A stretch of DNA of 5,783 bases from an uncultured Peptococcaceae bacterium. Its GTDB lineage: Bacteria; Bacillota; Peptococcia; Peptococcales; Peptococcaceae. The notes below the pieces were generated by a model. The model searched no databases and was not told the origin of the DNA. It saw only the letters and a list, made by a program, of their open reading frames with translations. The position numbers and the translations under genes were made by a program. Shown in pieces: positions 1-5,783 of the stretch (position 1 is its first letter; every line of letters starts with the position of its first letter). The stretch is from NCBI GenBank assembly GCA_900553245.1, contig USCP01000127.1, positions 1-5,783 on the forward strand, in the 5' to 3' direction.

Positions 1-994
1 TAGGCAACGTACGGATTTGTCATCGAGTCTGCCGAACGCAATTCGACCCGTTGGTGTTCACCAACAGCCGCCGGAATGCGAATGAGCTGGGAACGGTTCT
101 CTGCCGACCAGGTGACATAACGTGGCGCTTTATCATGACCCAAGCGGCGATAGGATTCTTCACACGGATTCAAAAACAATGTAATTTCCGTAATTTTATC
201 TAAAATCCCTGCGATGATCGCAGGCAAAAGAGATGTTTCTTCATCGTCTTTCACAGCAATGTTAATATGCATGCCATTGCCATCCCAATCGGCCAATGGT
301 TTGGGTGAAAAACTGGCCCAAAGACCGTTTTGGGCAGCAACAGTCCGTACAATGGCGTTAAATGTGATGGCATTGTCGCCGCCGTCAGCGGGTCTGAATA
401 ACGAAAATCTATTTCATTTTGCCCTGGACCGCTTTCGTGATGAGAGCTTTCCGGACAAATCCCCATTTGCTCTAGCATCAGACAAATTTCACGGCGGATA
501 TTTTCCCCTTTATCATCCGGAGCAATATCCATATAACCGGCACGGTCGTAAGGAATCTTTATCTGTTCGCCATTTTCATCGAGCTTAAAGAGATAAAATT
601 CCATTTCGGCGCCAAAAGTAAATGCGTAACCTTCTTCGGCAGCCGCAGCCACCGCCTGCTTTAAAATACCACGGGTATCGCCCTCGAAGGGACGACCATC
701 CGGATAGGAGATGTCGCAAAACATACGCACGACCTTTCCTTGCTCCAGCCGCCACGGCAGCTGAATCAATGTGGATGGATCCGGGTGTAGCAACAAATCG
801 GAACGAATCTCGCCACCAAATCCATCAATCGCTGAAGCATCGATGGCAATGCCAAACTCAAATGCACGCTTTAACTCACCGGGCATGACAGCCACATTAT
901 GCTGCTTACCATAGACATCACAAAAGGCTAAGCGGATGAATTTGATTTCCTCCTCTTGTACAAACTGCAACACTTCTTCAGGCGTATATTTCAT
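1..994 (-). CDS. glnA: Glutamine synthetase type I, partial (C-terminus beyond left edge), with a one-base frameshift
   Basis: Catalyses ATP-dependent condensation of ammonia and glutamate to glutamine in the cytoplasm. The frame from ATG 994 gives 206 correct residues, then breaks near 376/377. Restoring one G gives 331 family-like residues without a stop to the window edge, against a usual length of about 440. Seen in order: N-terminal beta-grasp region, including IDASAI; metal-site GAEMEFYLF (128-136); HHESGPGQNEIDFRY (185-199), with metal and glutamate ligands; then, after the repair, GNGMHINIAV (239-248), NRSQLIRIPA (300-309) and RVELRSADSMTNPYVA (316-331), with the catalytic-site Arg and Glu positions. 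I chose ATG 994 because AGGTGA lies 6 nt upstream and MKYTPEEVLQF matches the family start; a TTG at 1021 gives only a nine-residue extension. As written, translation stops at 251. The adenylylation-site region is outside the window. Identity is firm; whether the gene is broken is not. Confidence 0.9.
374..379 (-). other. Frameshift point in glnA (apparent loss of one G)
   Basis: On the minus strand the codons run GCG GCG ACA ATG, where the family reads Ala-Ala-Asp-Asn-Ala. Adding one G (GCG GCG GAC AAT GCC) restores a reading frame that continues for 125 residues with all expected glutamine synthetase motifs. The bases lie in a short GC-rich repeat (ACGGCGGCG) of the kind in which one base is easily lost, either in the genome or in base calling. 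There is no other lesion on either side, so it is either very recent or an error in the read. Confidence 0.85.
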
Positions 995-1156
995 GACGTC
1001 ACCTGCTTTCTTTTCAATCAATCTATTGTCGTTATGACTCTACTTATGCCAAGGGAAAACGGTCATATTACACAAGAAAAAGACGTTTTTCCGACAGATC
1101 CTACCGTTTTACCATAAAAATACCCGATGTCCGAAGTGATTTCAATCCCACAGACA
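995..1156 (-). promoter_or_regulatory. Possible long 5' leader of glnA
   Basis: If the weak leftward promoter is used, glnA mRNA begins near 1156 and carries about 160 nt before its start codon. The stretch holds an inverted repeat AAAACGGT (1056-1063) / ACCGTTTT (1103-1110) and a smaller one, GAAAAA/TTTTTC (1076-1091). I see no clear intrinsic terminator and no riboswitch core that I recognise. The Shine-Dalgarno AGGTGA lies just before ATG 994. A regulatory role is inferred only from length and the repeats. Confidence 0.25.
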
Positions 1157-1161
1157 CAAAA

Positions 1162-1190
1162 ATATTATTTTACGATGAATTTTTATACAA
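1162..1190 (-). promoter_or_regulatory. Candidate promoter of glnA (leftward)
   Basis: On the minus strand, TTGTAT (1190-1185) and TAATAT (1167-1162) are separated by exactly 17 nt, in an AT-rich stretch. The -10 is reasonable, while the -35 matches consensus only at TTG. Its -35 lies 7 nt from the -35 of the rightward glnN promoter, so the two would share one control region. The start site would be near 1156. Confidence 0.35.
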
Positions 1191-1197
1191 TTAGCCG

Positions 1198-1226
1198 TTG
1201 ACATTTTTTGGCGGCTGAGGTATATT
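1198..1226 (+). promoter_or_regulatory. Promoter of glnN (sigma-A type)
   Basis: A perfect -35 TTGACA (1198-1203), a 17-nt spacer and -10 TATATT (1221-1226, five of six to consensus) make this the best promoter in the window. Transcription should start near 1231-1234, which is only a few bases before the leader terminator stem and about 100 nt before the glnN start codon. Such a strong core promoter suggests that control is exerted after initiation, at the terminator downstream. Confidence 0.75.
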
Positions 1227-1236
1227 TGGCACTGTT

Positions 1237-1291
1237 AAGAGACACTGGCGTCTCAGAGGGCACTCCCTCTGTGCGTTAGTGTCTCTTTTTT
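1237..1291 (+). terminator. Leader terminator / attenuator in front of glnN
   Basis: AAGAGACACT (1237-1246) pairs perfectly with AGTGTCTCTT (1278-1287). The stem continues inward with G-U and G-C pairs (1247-1251 with 1273-1277), and an apical hairpin CAGAGGG-CACT-CCCTCTG (1254-1271) caps it. A run of T (1286-1291) follows. This is a strong intrinsic terminator, and it lies between the promoter and the gene rather than after a gene, so it should cut transcripts to about 55-60 nt unless prevented. Bases 1239-1254 can fold instead into GAGAC-ACTGGC-GTCTC, which destroys the outer stem. That is the arrangement of an attenuator. The controlling factor is not visible. Confidence 0.75.
1239..1254 (+). 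promoter_or_regulatory. Alternative (antiterminator) hairpin with ANTAR-like hexaloop
   Basis: GAGAC (1239-1243) pairs with GTCTC (1250-1254) around the six-base loop ACTGGC. Its 5' arm is the same sequence that forms the terminator stem with 1281-1285, so the two folds exclude each other. Loops of six with A at position 1 and G at position 4 are the known recognition feature of ANTAR-domain antiterminators such as EutV and NasR. Those normally bind two such hairpins; the neighbouring one here (1255-1270) has loop GCACTC or CACT and does not fit. ANTAR recognition is therefore a hypothesis. Confidence 0.4.
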
Positions 1292-1328
1292 GTTTGGCGC
1301 AATGTTTAATTTGAAAGGAAGACCCACT

Positions 1329-3425
1329 ATGACGACTGTACCGGACATCTTTGGCAGCATGGTTTTTGACAGCCGTGTGATGAAAGCACGATTGTCTGCC
1401 GATGTGTACCATTCTCTGAAGCAAACTATCCAAAAAGGCACCAAGCTCGATTTATCGGTGGCAAATGTGGTTGCCGCTGCCCTGAAGGACTGGGCGATTG
1501 AGAATGGTGCGACCCACTTTACCCACTGGTTCCAGCCACTCACCGGAATCACCGCCGAAAAACATGACAGCTTTATCACCCCTGCCCCCGACGGGCGCGT
1601 GATTATGGAATTTTCCGGCAAGGAGCTGCTCAAAGGAGAACCGGATGCCTCCTCATTTCCTTCAGGCGGTTTGCGTGCCACCTTTGAAGCACGCGGCTAT
1701 ACAGCATGGGATCCGACCAGCTATGCCTTTATCAAAGGCAAAACCCTTTGCATCCCAACGGCATTTTGCGCCTATGGTGGCGAAGCATTGGACAAAAAAA
1801 CGCCACTTCTTCGTAGCATGGAAGCCCTCAACAAACAGGCGCTCCGCATTCTAAAACTATTCGGCAATGATGCAGTCAAACATGTAAATGCTTCCGTCGG
1901 GCCGGAACAAGAGTATTTTCTCGTTGATCAAGCTGCATACGATAAACGCAAAGACCTTCTCTATACCGGTAGAACCCTGTTTGGTGCCAAACCGCCAAAG
2001 GGGCAGGAACTGGATGACCATTATTTTGGCACCATCACACCTCGTGTTGCCGCCTTTATGGAGGACTTAAACATTGAACTTTGGAAACTGGGCATTTTCG
2101 CAAAGACAGAGCACAACGAGGTTGCTCCTGCACAACACGAGCTTGCGCCGATTTTTACAACAACCAATATCGCTACAGACCAAAACCAGCTCACAATGGA
2201 AATCATGCAGCGGGTTGCCGCCAAGCATCATCTGGTCTGCTTGCTCCACGAAAAGCCCTTTGCCGGGGTCAACGGCTCCGGTAAGCACAACAATTGGTCT
2301 CTATCCACCGACAACGGTGTGAATCTCTTCGCCCCTGGTGACACCCCTTACGAAAACGCGCAATTCCTACTTTTCTTAGTTGCCGTCATTCAAGCTGTAG
2401 ACGATTATCAAGGACTCCTCCGCGCGTCCGTTGCCACTGCCGGCAACGACCACCGTCTGGGTGCAAGTGAAGCACCACCTGCTGTCATTTCCATCTTCCT
2501 TGGAGATGAACTGACAGAAATTCTCGATTCAATTGAAAACGACACCCCATACCGTGGCATAGAAAAACAGCGAATGAAGTTAAACGTAGATGTATTACCG
2601 CGATTTGTCAAAGACAATACTGACCGCAACCGCACCTCTCCCCTTGCCTTTACCGGCAACAAGTTTGAGTTCAGAATGCTTGGCTCTTCCGATTCGATCG
2701 CCTGTGCCAACATCATGCTCAATACCACTCTCGCCGAATCCCTACGACTTTTTGCGGATGAATTGGAGGCAGCGTCGGATTTCAATACCGCCCTTCACAA
2801 GCTAATCAAAAAAACCATCACTGCCCATAAGCGCATTATTTTCAACGGCAACGGCTACGACGACGCTTGGCTCAAAGAGGCCACCGAAAAACGCGGACTC
2901 TTGAACCTGCGTACCACGCCGGATGCCATTCCAATGCTCATTCAAAAAGAGAACATGGATATGTTGATTGCACACAAGATCTATACAGAATCCGAGCTCT
3001 TAGCGCGCCACGATATTTTACTGGAAAACTACTGCAAAACAGTGCGCATCGAAGCGTTGACAATGGTAGAAATCGTCACCAAAGAGATTCTTCCTGCTAT
3101 AGAATCCTATGAGTCCGCCCTTGTCTCAACGGCCTCTGCCAAACGTGCCTTTGATGTACACATCCCATGCAACTACGAACAAAAACTAATCAAGCGTCTG
3201 GCCACCTTAGTTGATACCATCGATGCCAGAGCAACCGCACTGGAATCAGCAACAGTCAAACTGGATATGACAAGCGATTTGACAGAAAAGGGCGCATTTA
3301 TTCGCGACGATATTCTACCAAAAATGAGTGCATTGCGTGTTGTTTCCGACGAAGCGGAGACCTTAACCGCAGCGAGCTATTGGCCGTTTCCTACCTACGG
3401 CGAGTTGCTGTTTGGTGTAAAATAG
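1329..3425 (+). CDS. glnN: Glutamine synthetase type III
   Basis: Makes glutamine from glutamate, ammonia and ATP in the cytoplasm; type III enzymes are large (about 700 aa) dodecamers distinct from GlnA. The 698-residue product is full length. Seen in order: N-terminal VPDIFGSMVF; THWFQPLTG and KHDSFI; the type III signature FPSGGLRATFEARGY (110-124); metal-binding GPEQEYFLVD (191-200); HNEVAPAQHELAPIF (262-276); nucleotide/glutamate region NGSGKHNNWS (315-324); GNDHRLGASEAPPA (373-386); TDRNRTSPLAFTGNKFEFR (431-449); a type-III-specific helical C-terminal region; and the terminal WPFPTYGELLFGV. I chose ATG 1329 because AAAGGAAG lies 8 nt upstream and MTTVPDIFGSMVF matches the family start; in-frame TTG 1290 and ATG 1302 lack such a site, and 1290 lies in the terminator T-run. 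No key residue appears missing. It stands divergent to glnA and is followed by purF after 168 nt without a convincing terminator. Confidence 0.97.
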   Translation: MTTVPDIFGSMVFDSRVMKARLSADVYHSLKQTIQKGTKLDLSVANVVAAALKDWAIENGATHFTHWFQPLTGITAEKHDSFITPAPDGRVIMEFSGKELLKGEPDASSFPSGGLRATFEARGYTAWDPTSYAFIKGKTLCIPTAFCAYGGEALDKKTPLLRSMEALNKQALRILKLFGNDAVKHVNASVGPEQEYFLVDQAAYDKRKDLLYTGRTLFGAKPPKGQELDDHYFGTITPRVAAFMEDLNIELWKLGIFAKTEHNEVAPAQHELAPIFTTTNIATDQNQLTMEIMQRVAAKHHLVCLLHEKPFAGVNGSGKHNNWSLSTDNGVNLFAPGDTPYENAQFLLFLVAVIQAVDDYQGLLRASVATAGNDHRLGASEAPPAVISIFLGDELTEILDSIENDTPYRGIEKQRMKLNVDVLPRFVKDNTDRNRTSPLAFTGNKFEFRMLGSSDSIACANIMLNTTLAESLRLFADELEAASDFNTALHKLIKKTITAHKRIIFNGNGYDDAWLKEATEKRGLLNLRTTPDAIPMLIQKENMDMLIAHKIYTESELLARHDILLENYCKTVRIEALTMVEIVTKEILPAIESYESALVSTASAKRAFDVHIPCNYEQKLIKRLATLVDTIDARATALESATVKLDMTSDLTEKGAFIRDDILPKMSALRVVSDEAETLTAASYWPFPTYGELLFGVK

Positions 3426-3593
3426 CACTCTCATAGATATCCCCCTATTACGGATTCGAGGCTGCTTTGAAAAAGAAAATTCCTTGGAGCGAACAGCGAG
3501 TCTCTCCGAGAAAAAGCATCGACTCCCTTTCTCTTTTGCTGTCATTGAGACCATGACACAAACGCTTATGCTTAAAACTAAGGAGGCTCCCAA
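3426..3593 (+). other. glnN-purF intergenic region
   Basis: No gene is visible. The best terminator-like element is a weak GAGTC/GACTC pairing (3498-3502 with 3521-3525) followed by CCTTTCTCTTTT, with an 18-nt loop, which I do not consider convincing. TGTCAT/ATGACA (a six-base stem with a seven-base loop) occurs near 3539-3557. The purF Shine-Dalgarno AGGAGG lies at 3581-3586. Read-through from glnN into purF is therefore possible. I found no guanine riboswitch core and no good PurBox. Confidence 0.4.
3545..3572 (+). promoter_or_regulatory. Weak candidate promoter of purF
   Basis: TTGAGA (3545-3550, five of six to consensus), a 16-nt spacer and TATGCT (3567-3572, four of six) would start transcription near 3579, right at the ribosome binding site. 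That would leave a leader of only about 15 nt. It is a marginal match and may be chance. Confidence 0.25.
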
Positions 3594-5030
3594 ATGATGA
3601 ATCAAGATACTCAAGCGCCTATTGATGACCGCTCTCTCCACGAGGAATGCGGTATCTTTGGTGTTTATTCCAAAACATGTACGGATTTGGCATCCCTGGC
3701 GTATTACGGACTTTTTGCCCTTCAACACCGTGGTCAGGAAAGCGCCGGCATCGTGGTATCAAAGGACGGTGTCTTCAGTGCCTATTGCGACGAAGGCCTC
3801 GTCAACGATGTTTTTCCAAGAGAACGTCTGCAGCACTTTAACAGTGGCAACATCGTTGTCGGCCATGTGCGCTACGCCACCACCGGCTCCGATCGAAAAC
3901 GCAATGCCCAACCCCTTGTCATCCATCACCACAAAAGTGGGATGGCTTTGGCACACAACGGCAATCTGACCAACTCCTATGAATTAAGAAAAGAATTGGA
4001 ACAAAGTGGTTCTATTTTTCATACCACCACAGACAGTGAAGTCATTGCCTATATCATCGTGCAAGAACACCTGCATGCCCCATCGATTGAAGAAGCAGTT
4101 TACAATGCCATGGGAAGAATCGAAGGTGCCTATTCCCTCGTGATTTCTTCCTCGGATAAACTGATTGCAGCCCGCGACCCTCACGGCTTCCGTCCACTCT
4201 GTATAGGAAAAACAAGCGACGGAAAAATCGTCTTTGCCTCGGAAACTTGCGCATTGGATGCCGTAGGGGCAGCGTATATGCGTGATGTCCAACCGGGGGA
4301 AATAGTCACCATCAGTAAAGATGGCATTAAGAGCGATACCCGCCGCACCAACAGCGCGCCAAAAAAGCTCTGCGTGTTTGAATTTGTTTACTTTGCACGC
4401 CCTGATTCCATTATCGATGGGGCATCGGTCAGTTTGGCACGCCAGAAAGCCGGTGCGTTTTTAGCCGCTGAGCATCCGGTGGAAGCGGATATCGTCATTG
4501 GGGTGCCCGACTCCGGCCTTGATGCCGCCTTAGGCTATGCCAATGCTTCCGGCATTCCCTTCAGCATCGGCTTTACTAAAAACAAATACATCGGGCGCAC
4601 CTTTATCTCGCCAACCCAGGAACAGCGTGAAATTGGTGTCAACATCAAGCTCAATCCGATTCGCAGCCTCATCAAAGGAAAACGCGTCGTCCTTATTGAC
4701 GATTCCATCGTGCGTGGCACGACTTGCAGAAGCACCATTGCTCTTTTGCGTCAAGCCGGTGCTGAAGAAATTCACATGCGTGTCAGTGCCCCACCTTTCG
4801 TCGCTCCTTGCTACTACGGCACGGACATTGACAGCCCGGAAAACCTCATTGCCAATCACCACACCGTTGACGAAATCGCCGACATCATCGGCGTCGATTC
4901 CTTGGGCTACCTCAGCATTGACCACCTCTTGCAAATAGCCGATGGATGTGAAGGCTTCTGCACCGCTTGCTTCGATGGCAAATATCCTACCGAAGTCCCA
5001 AGCCAAACTGCAAAAAACAGATTTGAATAA
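3594..5030 (+). CDS. purF: Amidophosphoribosyltransferase (glutamine PRPP amidotransferase)
   Basis: First committed step of purine synthesis: glutamine plus PRPP gives 5-phosphoribosylamine, glutamate and pyrophosphate. The 478-aa product is full length. It begins with an 18-residue propeptide ending in HEE, cut to expose the class II glutaminase nucleophile Cys19 (CGIFGVY). The glutaminase domain shows LQHRGQESAGI (43-53), HVRYATTG (91-98) and HNGNLTN (121-127). The phosphoribosyltransferase domain has GVPDSG (303-308) and the PRPP loop VLIDDSIVRGTT (366-377). Cys260, Cys406, Cys456 and Cys459 match the four 4Fe-4S ligands of the Bacillus subtilis enzyme, so this is the cluster-bearing, purine-nucleotide-inhibited kind. 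AGGAGG (3581-3586) lies 7 nt before ATG 3594; a second ATG at 3597 is equally possible. Unusually it is not followed by purM or other pur genes, but by a terminator. Its neighbour glnN supplies its substrate glutamine. Confidence 0.97.
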   Translation: MMNQDTQAPIDDRSLHEECGIFGVYSKTCTDLASLAYYGLFALQHRGQESAGIVVSKDGVFSAYCDEGLVNDVFPRERLQHFNSGNIVVGHVRYATTGSDRKRNAQPLVIHHHKSGMALAHNGNLTNSYELRKELEQSGSIFHTTTDSEVIAYIIVQEHLHAPSIEEAVYNAMGRIEGAYSLVISSSDKLIAARDPHGFRPLCIGKTSDGKIVFASETCALDAVGAAYMRDVQPGEIVTISKDGIKSDTRRTNSAPKKLCVFEFVYFARPDSIIDGASVSLARQKAGAFLAAEHPVEADIVIGVPDSGLDAALGYANASGIPFSIGFTKNKYIGRTFISPTQEQREIGVNIKLNPIRSLIKGKRVVLIDDSIVRGTTCRSTIALLRQAGAEEIHMRVSAPPFVAPCYYGTDIDSPENLIANHHTVDEIADIIGVDSLGYLSIDHLLQIADGCEGFCTACFDGKYPTEVPSQTAKNRFE

Positions 5031-5059
5031 AGTAACCGCTTATTTCATCCTTATACAAC

Positions 5060-5099
5060 AACACCTCGATGCGCCTATGCACCGAGGTGTTATTTTTTT
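5060..5099 (+). terminator. Intrinsic terminator of purF
   Basis: AACACCTCG (5060-5068) pairs perfectly with CGAGGTGTT (5083-5091) across a 14-nt loop, and ATTTTTTT follows. It lies 29 nt after the purF stop. On the opposite strand the hairpin is not followed by a T-run, so it should serve purF only and not the convergent membrane-protein gene. Confidence 0.9.
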
Positions 5100-5171
5100 A
5101 TAACGATATTTTTCGTTTCGAGGCAAGCACGGAACATATCTCAAGAGATTCATCTCCCAAAACGCCCCCAC

Positions 5172-5609
5172 TCATTCATCACTTTCTTCGTCACGCGCTT
5201 CACCCATCGTTTCCGCGTTCTCTTCGTTCGCCTGCGCCTTTAGACGGGCTCGAATGCGATCCTCACCCTTTGTGATAACGAGCGCCAACAGTACCAAATT
5301 TATCGCGCAAAGACTCAGCACCTTCCACACCGCAAGTTCAAAATAGCCCGTGCCCCAAAAATAGGCAACCATCATCGTCCACGACGCAGTAATTAGCTTA
5401 ATGTAATCGATTTGCGCCTTTCTGTCCACCGGGTAAGGCGTTTTCAAGAGAAGATTAGGTCGCTTGAAAATATTGATGCAACCGCCCACATAAAATATGG
5501 CGACAAGCAACATCGTATGGCGAATGTTACTCAAATCCCATGTATCAAACCAAAAGCTCGCCCAAGTGATATTCCACTCAAGCTCCGACCAAATCGCGTG
5601 CATAAACAT
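5172..5609 (-). CDS. Uncharacterised membrane protein, three predicted transmembrane segments
   Basis: I do not recognise a family. The 145-residue product starts with an aromatic, tryptophan-rich stretch (Trp7, 12, 16, 20, 24) without a typical cleavable signal. Hydrophobic segments follow at about 32-48 (MLLVAIFYVGGCINIF), 70-88 (containing WTMMVAYFWGTGYF) and 93-112 (VWKVLSLCAINLVLLALVIT). Between the first two is a polar loop rich in Lys, Arg and Pro (49-69). The last 30 residues are hydrophilic and end strongly acidic (EARDEESDE). It should sit in the cytoplasmic membrane. ATG 5609 follows GAGAGGA (5626-5620) at a spacing of 10 nt; a second ATG at 5603 is possible. A consensus extended -10 promoter lies just upstream, so it appears to be a single-gene unit convergent with purF. 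It overlaps no other credible gene. No function is proposed. Confidence 0.8.
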   Translation of the reverse strand: MFMHAIWSELEWNITWASFWFDTWDLSNIRHTMLLVAIFYVGGCINIFKRPNLLLKTPYPVDRKAQIDYIKLITASWTMMVAYFWGTGYFELAVWKVLSLCAINLVLLALVITKGEDRIRARLKAQANEENAETMGEARDEESDE

Positions 5610-5623
5610 AGGACATCCGTCCT
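5610..5623 (-). promoter_or_regulatory. Small hairpin covering the ribosome binding site of the membrane-protein gene
   Basis: On the minus strand AGGAC-GGAT-GTCCT forms a perfect five-pair stem with a four-base loop directly before ATG 5609. The stem contains most of the Shine-Dalgarno AGAGGA (5625-5620). Folding could hide the ribosome binding site. The stem is short and may be chance. Confidence 0.3.
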
Positions 5624-5642
5624 CTCTTTGTGGATTTTCTTC

Positions 5643-5670
5643 ATTATATCATGCGCGCTCCCCCCCACAA
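5643..5670 (-). promoter_or_regulatory. Promoter of the membrane-protein gene, with a homopolymer G run in the spacer
   Basis: On the minus strand there is a perfect extended -10, TGATATAAT (5651-5643). A weak -35 TTGTGG (5670-5665) lies 16 nt upstream of TATAAT. Transcription should start near 5636, leaving a leader of about 27 nt. Seven consecutive G (5666-5660) span the end of the -35 and the spacer. The TGn extension makes the promoter plausible despite the poor -35. Confidence 0.65.
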
Positions 5671-5693
5671 TATCATTTCTTTGCATGAGTCAC

Positions 5694-5726
5694 AAAAAAA
5701 CACTGTCCTTCCGTAGAAAGACAGTG
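5694..5726 (-). terminator. Intrinsic terminator of the gene entering from the right edge
   Basis: On the minus strand CACTGTC (5726-5720) pairs with GACAGTG (5707-5701), with two further A-T pairs inside after a mismatch. Seven T follow (5700-5694). It lies 10 nt after the TAA of the partial right-edge gene and before the promoter of the membrane-protein gene, so it separates two transcription units. Confidence 0.85.
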
Positions 5727-5736
5727 ATTGAGATGA

Positions 5737-5783
5737 TTATTTCATTTTCTTCAGTGCCAAATAGTAGAAGCCCGCCAAAATCA
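5737..5783 (-). CDS. C-terminal end of an unidentified gene (partial at right edge)
   Basis: One minus-strand frame reads ILAGFYYLALKKMK and then TAA (5739-5737). This looks like the end of a membrane helix followed by a positively charged tail. Support comes from the clear intrinsic terminator that starts 10 nt after this stop; the other two frames either stop at once or run into the terminator stem. Only 14 codons are visible, so the family cannot be named. It is possibly a membrane protein. Confidence 0.55.
   Translation of the reverse strand, partial: ILAGFYYLALKKMK

Noticed and set aside
360..390. Programmed ribosomal frameshift in glnA
   Set aside because: No slippery heptamer lies at the break, and the family is not known to use frameshifting.
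214..588. Open frame of 124 codons on the plus strand opposite glnA
   Set aside because: It is a shadow of the glnA coding strand, crossing the frameshift; the glnA motifs explain this stretch.
1022..1230. GlnR/TnrA-type operator (TGTNA-N7-TNACA)
   Set aside because: TGTAA occurs on the minus strand near 1070 but without the matching second half at the right spacing.
1290..1328. Upstream start (TTG 1290 or ATG 1302) for glnN
   Set aside because: 1290 is inside the terminator T-run and neither has a Shine-Dalgarno; ATG 1329 has a good one and fits the family N-terminus.
1253..1681. Open frame of 142 codons on the minus strand opposite the start of glnN
   Set aside because: It overlaps the conserved N-terminus of glnN and the leader terminator, and its translation resembles no protein family.
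3426..3593. Purine riboswitch or PurR box upstream of purF
   Set aside because: No guanine-riboswitch core or convincing PurBox is present; CGAAC near 3489-3494 lacks the flanking AT-rich context.
3363..3728. Minus-strand open frame across the glnN-purF gap
   Set aside because: Both ends overlap conserved coding sequence of glnN and purF, and no ribosome binding site or recognisable domain is seen.
4530..5006. Open frame of 158 codons on the minus strand opposite purF
   Set aside because: It lies entirely within the strongly conserved phosphoribosyltransferase part of purF and reads as an antisense shadow without a ribosome binding site or family resemblance.
1..5783. CRISPR array, insertion sequence, tRNA or rRNA
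   Set aside because: No spaced direct repeats, transposase motifs, terminal inverted repeats, tRNA cloverleaf or rRNA sequence was seen on either strand.

Overview
The window reads as a chromosomal segment of a Bacillota bacterium, most probably a member of Clostridia. The grounds are the clostridial look of the type I glutamine synthetase (N-terminus MKYTPEEVLQFVQEEE), a long GlnN-type glutamine synthetase III, a PurF of the Bacillus/Clostridium kind with a propeptide and Fe-S ligands, strong Shine-Dalgarno sites, consensus sigma-A-type promoters and U-rich intrinsic terminators. Genus cannot be fixed from the sequence alone.

Layout. Positions 1-994 (minus) hold the N-terminal three quarters of a type I glutamine synthetase (glnA). 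It runs off the left edge and carries a one-base frameshift near 376/377. Positions 995-1328 are a divergent control region: a very good promoter facing right (1198-1226), a weaker one facing left (1162-1190), and, about 5 nt after the predicted right-hand start site, a long intrinsic terminator (1237-1291). This terminator can be replaced by an alternative hairpin, which looks like a transcription-attenuation leader. Positions 1329-3425 (plus) hold glnN, a complete type III glutamine synthetase of 698 aa. Positions 3426-3593 have no gene and only a weak promoter candidate. Positions 3594-5030 (plus) hold purF, complete, followed by a clear terminator (5060-5099). Positions 5100-5171 hold nothing I can name. 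On the minus strand, 5172-5609 encodes an unrecognised 145-aa membrane protein with its own promoter (5643-5670). Right of that are the terminator (5694-5726) and the last 14 codons (5737-5783) of another minus-strand gene that enters from the right edge.

How the genes fit together. Two unrelated-in-length glutamine synthetase families stand back to back and make glutamine from glutamate and ammonia. PurF, next in line after glnN, spends glutamine in the first committed step of purine synthesis. A nitrogen-responsive attenuator in front of glnN would fit this setting, and one of its hairpins has the A1/G4 hexaloop known from RNA targets of ANTAR-domain antiterminators. That link is inference. 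If the glnA frameshift is real rather than a sequencing error, glnN would be the only intact synthetase here.
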